From positions 4,216,001-4,280,000 of the forward strand of contig NZ_CP059724.1 in the NCBI RefSeq assembly GCF_022369515.1: a DNA stretch of 64,000 nucleotides, read 5' to 3'. A program made the position numbers and the translations under genes. The DNA is from Paenibacillus sp. 19GGS1-52 (GTDB lineage Bacteria > Bacillota > Bacilli > Paenibacillales > Paenibacillaceae). This document shows positions 26,592 to 35,056 of this stretch, one piece after another. Within the stretch, counting starts at the first letter, position 1. Every line of letters begins with the position of its first letter. The notes below the pieces were generated by a model, which ran no database searches, had not been told where the DNA came from, and saw nothing but the letters and a program-made list of their open reading frames with translations.

Positions 26592-27032
26592 TTATTCTTC
26601 GTCCTCAGATTCTTCTACTTCGTAGACGCAGCGGAACATTTCAATTCCGGCGGCGTTCTCACCAAGACTGTATACCATAAAGCCATGACTGCGGAAGAAA
26701 TCTGCAGAAACCTCATCTTCTGTTTCCGCTAGCAAGTATCGCGGCTGGCGCACAGTCAGCAGCTCCAGAATCATCCCACGTGCATAACCCTTGCCACGAT
26801 TCTCCGGCAGCACGGCAATATGCCGAATTACTAAGGAACCATCCTCAGTCTCTTCGAATCCTACGAGTCCAAGCAGCAGCTTCTCCTCTTCCCAGCCGCA
26901 TAATTGCAGCGCCGTTTGTTCGCTATATTCAGCCGAGGTATGCAGGAGTGATTCGGGTTCATCAATAAGTGCATAAGTCATCAGTTCGTTTACCTCAGGG
27001 GTGCCTAAAAGGTGCTTCAGATCAATCAGCAT
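26592..27032 (-). CDS. GNAT family N-acetyltransferase
   Basis: 146 residues; motif A is in IRHIAVLPENRGKGYARGMI and the C-terminal element is ADFFRSHGF, with a very acidic tail (EVEESEDEE). Substrate unknown. It lies between an AKR gene and a VanZ gene on the same strand. Confidence 0.85.
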   Translation of the reverse strand: MLIDLKHLLGTPEVNELMTYALIDEPESLLHTSAEYSEQTALQLCGWEEEKLLLGLVGFEETEDGSLVIRHIAVLPENRGKGYARGMILELLTVRQPRYLLAETEDEVSADFFRSHGFMVYSLGENAAGIEMFRCVYEVEESEDEE

Positions 27033-27065
27033 CGATTGTTACTCCTCTACTTCATATTGTGTGTA

Positions 27066-27521
27066 TCAAAGGCAGCGTCTGAACAGGCTGTAACCTATCC
27101 TGACACCTATTAAGTTCAATAATAAATCATCGATATCAAAGCTCCCGACATGCAGCAGCATTTGCAAGCATTCCAGAACTAATATAAGTGAAGCAGATGA
27201 GAATGTGAGCTGGATCCAGGAAGTCCAACCTTTAGCCAAACGTGGAAGCAACCAACCAAAGGGAATGAACACAACCACATTTCCGAGCAGATTCACCAGC
27301 CGAATGGCAAGCGACAACCCGTTTCCTGGGTCCAAATATAGCAGTACTGTCCGCAGCGGTATGAGATTGAATTGAAGCGGGCCACCCGTATGAGGCTCCC
27401 GTCCGAAACCAATGAACATCCAATAGATAACAATAGCACTATACAGAGCCAGCACAAACCCTGTCAACCGTCGCTTGTGCTTAATTCTGTTTTCCTCTTG
27501 TTCCAATTTGGAAGCCTTCAC
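27066..27521 (-). CDS. VanZ-like membrane protein
   Basis: 151 residues with four hydrophobic segments and the VanZ pattern (FNLIPLRTV, VNLLGNVVVFIPFGWLLP, SFDIDDLLLNLIGVRIGY). VanZ proteins affect teicoplanin susceptibility in some species; most chromosomal members have unknown roles. It begins 15 bp after the rpiA stop, so the two are probably co-transcribed. Confidence 0.85.
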   Translation of the reverse strand: MKASKLEQEENRIKHKRRLTGFVLALYSAIVIYWMFIGFGREPHTGGPLQFNLIPLRTVLLYLDPGNGLSLAIRLVNLLGNVVVFIPFGWLLPRLAKGWTSWIQLTFSSASLILVLECLQMLLHVGSFDIDDLLLNLIGVRIGYSLFRRCL

Positions 27522-27536
27522 GTTATCTCTCCATAA

Positions 27537-28223
27537 TCAAATTTCCCGTTTAGCCTCAATGATTTCTATACTTCCATCGTTCTTCCCAATGATAGCGATG
27601 TCCGCAATTCCGATAAAAAGGCCATGTTCCACTATTCCTGGAATGCTCTGCAGTTCCAGCGCCAGCTTCATAGCAGATTCTATAGCTTCAAAGCGGCAAT
27701 CCGCTATGTAATTACCATTATCTGTCTTGTACAGTTCTTCCCCATTTCGCCGCAGCTCCGGCTTGCAACCCAGCTTGGCAATCTCGGCAAGCGTCCATTC
27801 CCAGGCAAAAGGAACAATTTCCACCGGAAGCGGGAATTTTCCCAGCGTGCCTACCGCTTTGCTCTCATCAGCAACTACAATCATACGAGTGCTATTGCTG
27901 GCTACAATCTTTTCGCGCAGCAATGCGCCGCCGCCGCCTTTGATTAGCTGCAGCTCCTTATCCAGCTCATCCGCTCCATCAATAGTCAAATCCAGATGAT
28001 CAATGTCTCCAAAGGCCACTAGAGGGATCCCCAATTCACGAGCTTGCTCCTCTGAAGCGCGCGAGGTAGCTACTGCCGTAATCTTAAGACCTTCACGAAC
28101 GCGTTCCCCAAGCTTGCGTATAGCCCAGTATGCGGTTGATCCGGTTCCCAGTCCAACCTTCATCCCATCCAATACATACTCTACTGCTTTTTCAGCGGCT
28201 AACTGCTTCACATTGACGTTCAT
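27537..28223 (-). CDS. rpiA: Ribose-5-phosphate isomerase A
   Basis: A 228-residue enzyme interconverting ribose-5-phosphate and ribulose-5-phosphate in the pentose phosphate pathway. Signatures: GLGTGSTAYWAI (phosphate loop), TIDGADELD (catalytic Asp), IKGGGGALLREK. The ATG at 28223 has GGAGGTAATAAA upstream; the open frame reaches 28304, but that part is non-coding spacer. Confidence 0.95.
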   Translation of the reverse strand: MNVNVKQLAAEKAVEYVLDGMKVGLGTGSTAYWAIRKLGERVREGLKITAVATSRASEEQARELGIPLVAFGDIDHLDLTIDGADELDKELQLIKGGGGALLREKIVASNSTRMIVVADESKAVGTLGKFPLPVEIVPFAWEWTLAEIAKLGCKPELRRNGEELYKTDNGNYIADCRFEAIESAMKLALELQSIPGIVEHGLFIGIADIAIIGKNDGSIEIIEAKREI

Positions 28224-28302
28224 TTTATTACCTCCACATTTTCCGTTATAATGATCTATATTAATTCTATAATACAACTTAAGCCAACAGGAGGATTCAA
28301 TC

Positions 28303-28500
28303 ATGAGGACCGAAAACCAGATTCAATCTAAAATCAACGAATTAACGCTCCAGCGCAGATCACTGGAATCACGACTCGCCCCTTTAGCCGAAGAGAGTCC
28401 GCAGCTTGACCACCTGAAAGACCAACTTGAACGTCTTGAGGATATGATTACAATGCTGGAATGGGTACTTAACGCACCTGTAGGCAAATATCACGCTTGA
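28303..28500 (+). CDS. Small coiled-coil hypothetical protein
   Basis: 65 residues, almost entirely amphipathic helix (KINELTLQRRSLESRLAPLA; HLKDQLERLEDMITMLEWVL). AGGAGGA site. Divergent from rpiA with an 80-bp shared promoter region. No family recognised. Confidence 0.65.
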   Translation: MRTENQIQSKINELTLQRRSLESRLAPLAEESPQLDHLKDQLERLEDMITMLEWVLNAPVGKYHA

Positions 28501-28511
28501 GTTTGTTCTAT

Positions 28512-28994
28512 TTAACCTTGTTTCAGAATTTTACCATAACAGAGGCTGTCAGGATCTCCTACATAAGGACCAAACAGCTCAATCGGCCGGTAGCCATGCT
28601 TAACATAAAGCCCAATGGCTTCTGGCTGCTTAATCCCAGTCTCCAGTCGGATCTCTCCGTAGCCAGCTGCTATAGCCTTCTCTTCTAGAAATAGCAGCAT
28701 GCGCGTGGCAATCCCCAATTTGCGACAGCCCGAATCCACATAAAAGCGCTTCAGCTCCATGGAAGGACTGTTCAAGCTCATATAGTCAAGTGGCCGTAAA
28801 CCACCACAAGCTACAGCTGTTCCATGCAGATAGGCAACCACAAAGGTCATTTCCTTGACCTTAGGGTCGTCAAAATCAACCACATAGATGGTCTCATGCG
28901 GATAACGCGCAAGCAATTCCTCATCCAAACGGGCAATAAGCTCCCGCAAGTTTCGATTATCCGGCTCAACAACTACAAATTCAACTTCCGTCAC
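28512..28994 (-). CDS. GNAT family N-acetyltransferase
   Basis: About 160 residues; motif A in LKRFYVDSGCRKLGIATRML and the C-terminal EAIGLYVKHGY. I choose the GTG at 28994 because GGAG lies 10 bases upstream; a second GTG at 29003 would touch the Shine-Dalgarno. The start overlaps the end of the preceding lipoprotein-like gene by about 14 bp. Confidence 0.82.
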   Translation of the reverse strand: MTEVEFVVVEPDNRNLRELIARLDEELLARYPHETIYVVDFDDPKVKEMTFVVAYLHGTAVACGGLRPLDYMSLNSPSMELKRFYVDSGCRKLGIATRMLLFLEEKAIAAGYGEIRLETGIKQPEAIGLYVKHGYRPIELFGPYVGDPDSLCYGKILKQG

Positions 28995-29430
28995 TGATAA
29001 CACTCTCCAATTTCATTAACATTTCCTGCTCTAACGGGTCAGCAGCTTTGTCCAAAAAAGCCTCATGCGTAACGAGAACACTTTGCTGGGCGAATTGCTG
29101 AAGACTGTTCAACATCCAGCTCTGCGCGTCAGCCAATACCATTTCACCTTTACCCGCTTCAACCCTGCATAGGGTGAGCGTTAAACCCGTACTCGAATCT
29201 CTCAGAGATCCCTCCACACGCTCTGCAATGCTTAACCGGAACAATGGAACGATGTTGAATGTATCGGCAATATCAGACAGAGGATGAGGGTATACAGAAT
29301 ACTTCATTGATGCACTATAAGACTGAGGTTGAGCTGGATTCCGCTTGGAAATTAGTTTGCTATTCTCATAAGCCAGCTTACCGGCAACAATCAACAACAG
29401 GAGTACAACCGCCATTACTGCATAGTTCAT
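28981..29430 (-). CDS. Hypothetical membrane-anchored protein
   Basis: About 149 residues: one N-terminal hydrophobic helix (AVMAVVLLLLIVAGKLAY) with the rest outside or cytosolic, no lipobox cysteine. Start ATG 29430 with GGAGAGGG upstream (an earlier ATG at 29445 overlaps that site). No recognised domain. Translationally linked with the GNAT gene. Confidence 0.6.
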   Translation of the reverse strand: MNYAVMAVVLLLLIVAGKLAYENSKLISKRNPAQPQSYSASMKYSVYPHPLSDIADTFNIVPLFRLSIAERVEGSLRDSSTGLTLTLCRVEAGKGEMVLADAQSWMLNSLQQFAQQSVLVTHEAFLDKAADPLEQEMLMKLESVISDGS

Positions 29431-29575
29431 CCGGTCCCTCTCCATCCATTTGAAGTATTCATACCGAGTTTATTTTATCACGGGAGCGATACGGGCGGGA
29501 ATGACAGATTTCAAAAGCAGCTATCGATCTTTAAACAAAACTCATTTACTGTGTAAGCGCGACTAATTCTATAAA

Positions 29576-29631
29576 GTTATTTTGAAATATTCAAAATAAC
29601 AGTTGAAACTTCGTTGGGCATGTCTCATAAT
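29576..29631 (+). promoter_or_regulatory. Promoter of the transaldolase gene with upstream palindrome
   Basis: -35 TTGAAA (29603-29608), 17-bp spacer, -10 CATAAT (29626-29631). Directly upstream is the palindrome GTTATTTTGA-N5-TCAAAATAAC (29576-29600), a candidate binding site for an unknown regulator. Confidence 0.5.
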
Positions 29632-29687
29632 GTACATATGAACGCTGCTTGTCAATCCATAAGGAAATCAAGGGAGGATAAACTTAA

Positions 29688-30335
29688 ATGAAATTTTTCT
29701 TGGATACCGGAAACATTGAAGAAATCAAACGTATAACCCGCCTAGGACTAGTGGATGGCGTAACGACAAATCCGTCGCTGATCGCTAAAGAAGGCAGACT
29801 CTTCAAGGATGTAATTAAAGAAATTGTGGCCATCGTACCTGGTCCGGTCAGCGCTGAGGTTATTGGACTCAAAGCAGAAGACATGCTTAAGGAAGCATAC
29901 GAAATAGCTACATGGGCATCGAATGTTGTAATTAAACTGCCGATGACAGAAGACGGTTTGGAAGCTTGTTATGAACTCACTAAAAAAGGCATCAAGACTA
30001 ACGTCACTCTTGTATTCTCCGCTGCGCAAGGCCTTATGGCTGCTAAAGCAGGCGCAACCTATATCAGCCCATTCGTCGGCCGCCTGGATGATATTGGCGT
30101 AGACGGCATGAAGTTAATTAAAGATCTTAAGACTATTCTAACCAACTACGATCTAAAATCGGAAATCATCGCTGCCAGTATCCGCAACATTGCTCATGTT
30201 GAGCAAGCAGCGCTTGCCGGTGCACATATTGCTACCATTCCGGGCTCGCTCTTACCTTCACTGTGGAAGCACCCGCTAACAGATAGCGGTATTGAACGCT
30301 TCTTGAAGGATTGGGAGAAAGTTCCGCAAGTATAA
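29688..30335 (+). CDS. Transaldolase / fructose-6-phosphate aldolase-like enzyme
   Basis: A 215-residue small transaldolase-family TIM barrel. The Schiff-base lysine is K83 in NVVIKLPMTEDG; the N-terminal motif is FLDTGNIEEIK, and the C-terminal ATIPGSLLPSLWKHPLTD is typical. Members of this size are either true transaldolases (TalC/YwjH) or fructose-6-phosphate aldolases, which cannot be separated here. AAGGGAGG lies upstream. rpiA, a pathway partner, is 1.5 kb away. Confidence 0.92.
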   Translation: MKFFLDTGNIEEIKRITRLGLVDGVTTNPSLIAKEGRLFKDVIKEIVAIVPGPVSAEVIGLKAEDMLKEAYEIATWASNVVIKLPMTEDGLEACYELTKKGIKTNVTLVFSAAQGLMAAKAGATYISPFVGRLDDIGVDGMKLIKDLKTILTNYDLKSEIIAASIRNIAHVEQAALAGAHIATIPGSLLPSLWKHPLTDSGIERFLKDWEKVPQV

Positions 30336-30365
30336 ACAACGATAATTTAATTCACAACTCTATAA

Positions 30366-30406
30366 AATGGCCGTTCAGGGATAATCCTTGAATGGCCTTT
30401 TTTATT
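30366..30406 (+). terminator. Intrinsic terminator after the transaldolase gene
   Basis: Stem GGCCGTTCAGGGAT / ATCCTTGAATGGCC followed by TTTTTTATTTTC. Confidence 0.85.
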
Positions 30407-30424
30407 TTCTCATATCGACTAGCA

Positions 30425-30453
30425 TTGACAAATTTACTTGTCATAAATATAAT
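30425..30453 (+). promoter_or_regulatory. marR-MFS promoter with operator dyad
   Basis: Consensus-quality promoter: TTGACA (30425-30430), 17-bp spacer, TATAAT (30448-30453). The dyad TGACAA-N6-TTGTCA overlaps the -35 and spacer, well placed for repression by the MarR encoded immediately downstream. Confidence 0.7.
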
Positions 30454-30488
30454 TGTTATAACATCTATATTTGAAAGGATGCTTGTCC

Positions 30489-30932
30489 ATGCCCGATTCC
30501 TCTCCTCAACATTTCCTTGGTTTCATAATAGGTTCCGCCTACAGGGGGATCTCCAATCAATTCGCTAGGGCGCTTAGACCCTATGATATTACTCCAGAGC
30601 AATGGTCTGTCCTTTTTATGATATCAAGAAATATTGGTATTAACCAAAAAGAGGTTGCCGCTGCAGTAGTTAAAGACCAGCCCACGACTGCCCGAATCGT
30701 TGAGTTGCTGCAAAAGAAAGGTTTAATTACAAAATCCACTAGTCAAAGCGACCGTCGGGCTTTCCTCTTGTATGCCACGGAGGAGGGAAAGGCCTTAATT
30801 GAGCTGACACTCCCCCTGGAGCAAGCGAATATTTCAGCCGCAGTTGCCGGATTGCAACCTAAACAGTTGATCGAATTGCGTGAAATGCTGGACCTTATTT
30901 ATCAGAATACCGGAAATATGCATCAAGAATAG
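30489..30932 (+). CDS. MarR-family regulator
   Basis: About 147 residues; helix-turn-helix NQKEVAAAVVKDQPTTARIV and wing SDRRAFLLYATEEGKALI. ATG at 30489 has AAAGGA nine bases upstream (an in-frame TTG at 30471 is less likely). It lies 12 bp before an MFS transporter gene and likely controls this pair. Confidence 0.88.
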   Translation: MPDSSPQHFLGFIIGSAYRGISNQFARALRPYDITPEQWSVLFMISRNIGINQKEVAAAVVKDQPTTARIVELLQKKGLITKSTSQSDRRAFLLYATEEGKALIELTLPLEQANISAAVAGLQPKQLIELREMLDLIYQNTGNMHQE

Positions 30933-30944
30933 GAGAACGACAAC

Positions 30945-32159
30945 TTGAATATACCTACAGAACGTTTATGGACAAAATCATTTGTGATGCTGACCTTATG
31001 CAATCTTCTGCTCTTCATCGGACTACAGATGACGCTGTCTACCCTGCCAGCCTATGCTGAGGGATCATTACATGCTACATCGCTACAGATCAGCCTCGTA
31101 ACCAGCTTGTTCGCACTAAGCGCCATTGCCTCACGCTTGTTCTCGGCTAAAGCCATGGAGAAAGGTGGGCGCAACCTGCTGATCTACCTCGGACTCGCTA
31201 TTTCGTTCACTGCCGTAGTAGGTTATCACTGGGCGGACAGTATCCTCGCTTTGCTGCTGCTGCGCATGCTTTTTGGGATCGGTTTTGGCATGGCCAGTAC
31301 CGCCTTCCCCACTATGGCCTCGGATGTCATACCCATTCGCAGAATGGGTGAAGGGATGGGCTACTTTGGACTATCGACCAGCCTTGCTATGTCAGCTGGA
31401 CCGCTAATTGGACTCAGCCTGCTGCAAGGTCCCGGATTTGGTTCATTGATTCTCGGTACTGCGGCTGTAATCGCGCTTATTGTACCGCTTGGGTACCGCC
31501 TAACCTCAAGCTTGCCCACCCACCATAAGGAACCTCCAATGATTCCTGCTGAAGCTGGACCTAAGACTGGAGCTTTCCGCAAGCTGTGGGTCCCTTGTCT
31601 ATTGAACTTTCTACTATCCGTTTCTTATGGCGGACTTCTGGGCTTTCTCGCCTTATACGGATCTGAAGCACATTTAGCTCATGTCGCCTACTTCTTTCTG
31701 TTCAATGCTGTGGCCGTTGTGATCGTGCGCCCGTTGTCGGGCAAAATATATGACCGCTACGGCCCCGCAGCCCTGCTCATTCCCGGCAGTCTCTTCATTA
31801 TCGCTGGTTTAGTACTACTATCCTACGCTTCTTCAACAACTGCTCTATTCCCGGCTGCTATCTGTTATGGCATCGGCTTCGGTTCCATGCAGCCCTCCCT
31901 GCAAACCTGGATGATTCAAGCCGTAGATCCTCGTCAACGAGGAATGGCCAATGGTATGTTCCTGAACTCGCTCGACCTCGGTGTAGCTACAGGCTCCATG
32001 CTGCTCGGCTCCATCGCCATGTATACCAGCTACGCTGTCATGTACCGTTTTTCTGCGTTAGCCCCTGCACTCCTGCTAATTGTCTACATCACTATTCTGG
32101 CCTTGCAGCGCCGAAGCAGACAAAAGACCGCCTTCGCAAAGATACGAAAGACGGTCTGA
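30945..32159 (+). CDS. MFS drug-type exporter
   Basis: 404 residues, twelve hydrophobic segments, major-facilitator features such as LLRMLFGIGFGMASTAFPTM and RPLSGKIYDRYGP (loop 8-9 motif). Coupling to a MarR repressor suggests efflux of a toxic compound. TTG start with AGGAGA upstream. Its 3' end, including the stop codon, lies beside a terminator-like hairpin (32125-32157). Confidence 0.88.
   Translation: MNIPTERLWTKSFVMLTLCNLLLFIGLQMTLSTLPAYAEGSLHATSLQISLVTSLFALSAIASRLFSAKAMEKGGRNLLIYLGLAISFTAVVGYHWADSILALLLLRMLFGIGFGMASTAFPTMASDVIPIRRMGEGMGYFGLSTSLAMSAGPLIGLSLLQGPGFGSLILGTAAVIALIVPLGYRLTSSLPTHHKEPPMIPAEAGPKTGAFRKLWVPCLLNFLLSVSYGGLLGFLALYGSEAHLAHVAYFFLFNAVAVVIVRPLSGKIYDRYGPAALLIPGSLFIIAGLVLLSYASSTTALFPAAICYGIGFGSMQPSLQTWMIQAVDPRQRGMANGMFLNSLDLGVATGSMLLGSIAMYTSYAVMYRFSALAPALLLIVYITILALQRRSRQKTAFAKIRKTV
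32125..32157 (+). terminator. Hairpin overlapping the end of the MFS gene
   Basis: AGACCG(C)CTTCG...CGAAAG(A)CGGTCT forms a strong stem inside the last codons of the MFS gene and just ahead of the convergent helD stop. The T-tract is short, so the terminator role is tentative. Confidence 0.45.
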
Positions 32160-32195
32160 TCTTCAACTAATATGGCAACAACAATGGCAACAACA

Positions 32196-34553
32196 TCAGC
32201 TCTGCGCTGATTCGGCAATCAAGGATTGCGTACTAGCGGAAGTTAAAAAACGGTTCGGCTCACCCAGGCAATAAATATGCAGCAAATGCATAGCCCGTGT
32301 GCAGGCGGTATAGAACAGCTTCCGTTCGCTCTCCCGATTGTATCGTTCTGCTGATCCATCATAGATAATAACTGCATCGAACTCTACACCTTTGGCCAAA
32401 TATGCGGGAAGCACAAGTGTTCCCTTCTGGAAGTTAGGGGTTTCCTTGGTAACCAGCCTAACAGGTATTCGACTTAGCAGCTCCTCATGTACTTCTGCGC
32501 TTTCTTGCGCGGTTTTGCAGATGACGGCTACATAATGATAGCCTTGGGAGTGCAGCTCCTGAATATCTTTTTCAACAGAAGCAAGCAGCTCCGATTTACT
32601 GGCCACCACGCTCAGAAGCGGTTCTTCTCCACGGCGGTTAAAAGGTACGATCTTCTCCCCTCCGGGGATCATGGAGCGCGTAAACTCCACAATTTCATAG
32701 GTTGAACGATAGCTGCGGGACAGCGAGATGACCTCAGTATTCTCTTCACCATACACACTAACCAAGCTAGCTAAATCTCCTAATACCTCCCCTTGGGCAT
32801 AAATGGCCTGATTAAGATCACCTAGTACGGTCATTTTTGCACGTGGGAACAGTCGACGCATGAATTCCAGCTGAAAAGGAGAATAATCCTGCACTTCATC
32901 GACAATGACATGTCTGATCAATGTATTGGTACGAAAGCCCTGGCTTAGTTCCTTCATATATAGGAAGGGCGTCGCATCTTCATAACAGAGTTCTCCTACT
33001 GCAATAGCTTCCAACGTTTGACTACAAATATCGTCCCAGACTGCTGGTAGAGAATGCCCAACGTTCAGGGACTCCATAAGCTCACGATCAGTAAAAAGAG
33101 TGCTGTAAAGTCCTTTAACATCGACGAAACGTCCTCGTTTAATCCATACTCGCAACGGTTTCAGGCGTTGGCTAACCAGGTGGCGGGCCAGTAAGTCTTT
33201 CTCAGTCTCATAATCATCGAAGCCTTCTTCTTTGCCCCGCTGCTTACGGCGCATCAAGTTATATGCACGTTGGTACTCGCTGGAATCCAGCAGCTCAATC
33301 TGATTCTCTACCCACTCTGAATTACGCTCCTCCACACTGAAGTCCGCAATTTTCTTGAGCAGCCAGCCTGTCATCAGCTCAATCCGGTTCGCCAGCTTGA
33401 TCGTGGGGTCGTAGGAGTAAAATTTCCGTGCCATCTCCTCTTTGCCAACAATTGCTCTTCCCAGAAACATAAGCGACTTGAATAACATGCCCTCATGCTC
33501 CAACAGATTCACATAACGGCGGATAACGTCCAGAAAGGCTACAGATGACTTGTAAGCAATACCCTGGCGTCGTATTGCAGCCTCAGGACCATCTGGTGCA
33601 TTCAGCAGGCTTTCGGTCTGGTTAAAGACATCCTCCAGTTGAAATTCCTGTCCAAGACGAACCTCCAGATACATTTGGAACGTTGTCTGCTGCATATTCT
33701 CTTCACCTAGCTCTGGCAGAACCGTGGAGACATAGCTGTTAAACAAGGGATTGGGTGAGAAGAGCAGCATCTGGTCGGCCTGCAGCACTTCACGGTATTT
33801 GTACAGCAGGTAGGCAACACGCTGTAACGCTGCGGATGTCTTGCCGCTGCCTGCAGCCCCCTGAACTACCAGCATCCGGCTTTTATCATTGCGGATAATC
33901 GCATTTTGTTCCTTCTGAATAGTAGCGACAATACTTTTCATCCGGTCATCTGCACTATGGCTTAATACCTGCTGCAGCAATTCATCGCCAATCGTAACCC
34001 CTGTATCGAACATAACTTCAATCTTGCCGTCGTCAATAACAAATTGCCGTTTAAGATTCATCGTGCCAGATACAGGACCACTCGGAGTATCATAAGCCGT
34101 TGGCCCAGGTGCTCCGTCATAGTATAGGCTTGATATGGGTGCCCGCCAGTCATAGATTAGAAAGGTGCCGTTATCCTTCATCAATGAGCCAATCCCAAGA
34201 TAAATTTGCTCTTGCTCTCCAGCAGAGCCTTCCGAAAAATCAATTCGCCCAAAGTAGGGAGATACGACCAGCTTCTTATATTTTTTCAGAGCTTTACTGG
34301 ACTGCAGATGATGACGCTCTCGTTCATTCAGGATTTGCGACTGCTGCCGCAGACTTGTCGATGTCTCTCCTAGATCATCCGGGCTGCTGAAGTTTACCGT
34401 TACCTCTTCCCAGAAATCTTTTCGCATATCTACTACATCGGTGCGATGAAGGCCAAGTTCCTCTGATAAACCCCGAATATGGGAGGTCAATAGCTTCGTT
34501 ATGCCAGTTACCCGCTCCTGCTCAGCTTTCCATTCGCTATCATTATTCTCCAC
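32196..34553 (-). CDS. helD: HelD-like RNA polymerase recycling helicase
   Basis: A 785-residue superfamily 1 (UvrD/Rep-like) ATPase. An N-terminal coiled arm is followed by YFGRIDFSEG and the IYLGIGSL...IYDWRAPISSLYY segment typical of HelD, Walker A GAAGSGKTSAALQR, an ARAKMTVLGDLNQAIY stretch (motif III region) and VDEVQDYSPFQ (Walker B/motif II). HelD binds RNA polymerase and releases it from DNA. GTG start with AAGGGGATG. Monocistronic, convergent with the MFS gene. Confidence 0.88.
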   Translation of the reverse strand: MENNDSEWKAEQERVTGITKLLTSHIRGLSEELGLHRTDVVDMRKDFWEEVTVNFSSPDDLGETSTSLRQQSQILNERERHHLQSSKALKKYKKLVVSPYFGRIDFSEGSAGEQEQIYLGIGSLMKDNGTFLIYDWRAPISSLYYDGAPGPTAYDTPSGPVSGTMNLKRQFVIDDGKIEVMFDTGVTIGDELLQQVLSHSADDRMKSIVATIQKEQNAIIRNDKSRMLVVQGAAGSGKTSAALQRVAYLLYKYREVLQADQMLLFSPNPLFNSYVSTVLPELGEENMQQTTFQMYLEVRLGQEFQLEDVFNQTESLLNAPDGPEAAIRRQGIAYKSSVAFLDVIRRYVNLLEHEGMLFKSLMFLGRAIVGKEEMARKFYSYDPTIKLANRIELMTGWLLKKIADFSVEERNSEWVENQIELLDSSEYQRAYNLMRRKQRGKEEGFDDYETEKDLLARHLVSQRLKPLRVWIKRGRFVDVKGLYSTLFTDRELMESLNVGHSLPAVWDDICSQTLEAIAVGELCYEDATPFLYMKELSQGFRTNTLIRHVIVDEVQDYSPFQLEFMRRLFPRAKMTVLGDLNQAIYAQGEVLGDLASLVSVYGEENTEVISLSRSYRSTYEIVEFTRSMIPGGEKIVPFNRRGEEPLLSVVASKSELLASVEKDIQELHSQGYHYVAVICKTAQESAEVHEELLSRIPVRLVTKETPNFQKGTLVLPAYLAKGVEFDAVIIYDGSAERYNRESERKLFYTACTRAMHLLHIYCLGEPNRFLTSASTQSLIAESAQS

Positions 34554-34731
34554 TACAATTCATCCCCTTTGGAAGGTTGACATTCCAATTATTTCGTGAT
34601 ATAATTAAATTGAGTATTTATGTTTAATATTTATTACTCATTTGATATCTTTTTATTTTAGCAATTTCTCGGCATGATTTCAAGCTTTCTAACTATATTA
34701 TATTTTATTAAGCATATATTCTATAGATTAT

Positions 34732-34764
34732 GGATCCGGTCCTTCAGGGAGCGGATCTTTTTAA
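34732..34764 (+). terminator. Orphan plus-strand terminator
   Basis: GATCCG(GTCCTTCAGGGAG)CGGATC followed by TTTTTAATTT in the helD-upstream gap. No plus-strand gene precedes it; it could end an unannotated small RNA starting in 34600-34720. Confidence 0.5.
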
Positions 34765-34807
34765 TTTGAAATTACCTGTAGTGAATTGAATTATCCTAAG
34801 TTTATTA

Positions 34808-34997
34808 TAAAGGGAAAAGTTCCCTCTAATTCACTAAATATTGCTTGAAATTAAGAATTAAAGGGATTTACTCCCTCTAAATTCTAAGAATAAGCTAATC
34901 AAGCAGCCTTTCAGGAATATTAAAGGGAGGAAATCCTTCTATTCCGCTCTAAAGAGCCTACATTTCAGTATTAGAGGGGTAATTTCCCGCTATATCT
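34808..34997. repeat. Cluster of four AGGGA...TCCCT mini-palindromes
   Basis: AAAGGGAAAAGTTCCCTCTA, AAAGGGATTTACTCCCTCTA, AAAGGGAGGAAATCCTTCTA and GAGGGGTAATTTCCCGCTA start at about 34809, 34861, 34923 and 34974, spaced 51-62 bp. The spacers are unrelated. They fill the helD to FUSC gap (34554-35056), which has no gene. Confidence 0.7.
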
Positions 34998-35056
34998 TAG
35001 AACGGATTTCAATATAAGAGCGCTAACTCAAATTTTTAAATTAGTCTCCCCTATCC

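Noticed and set aside
34808..34997. CRISPR array
   Set aside because: Units are short, imperfect palindromes with unequal spacing and no cas genes.
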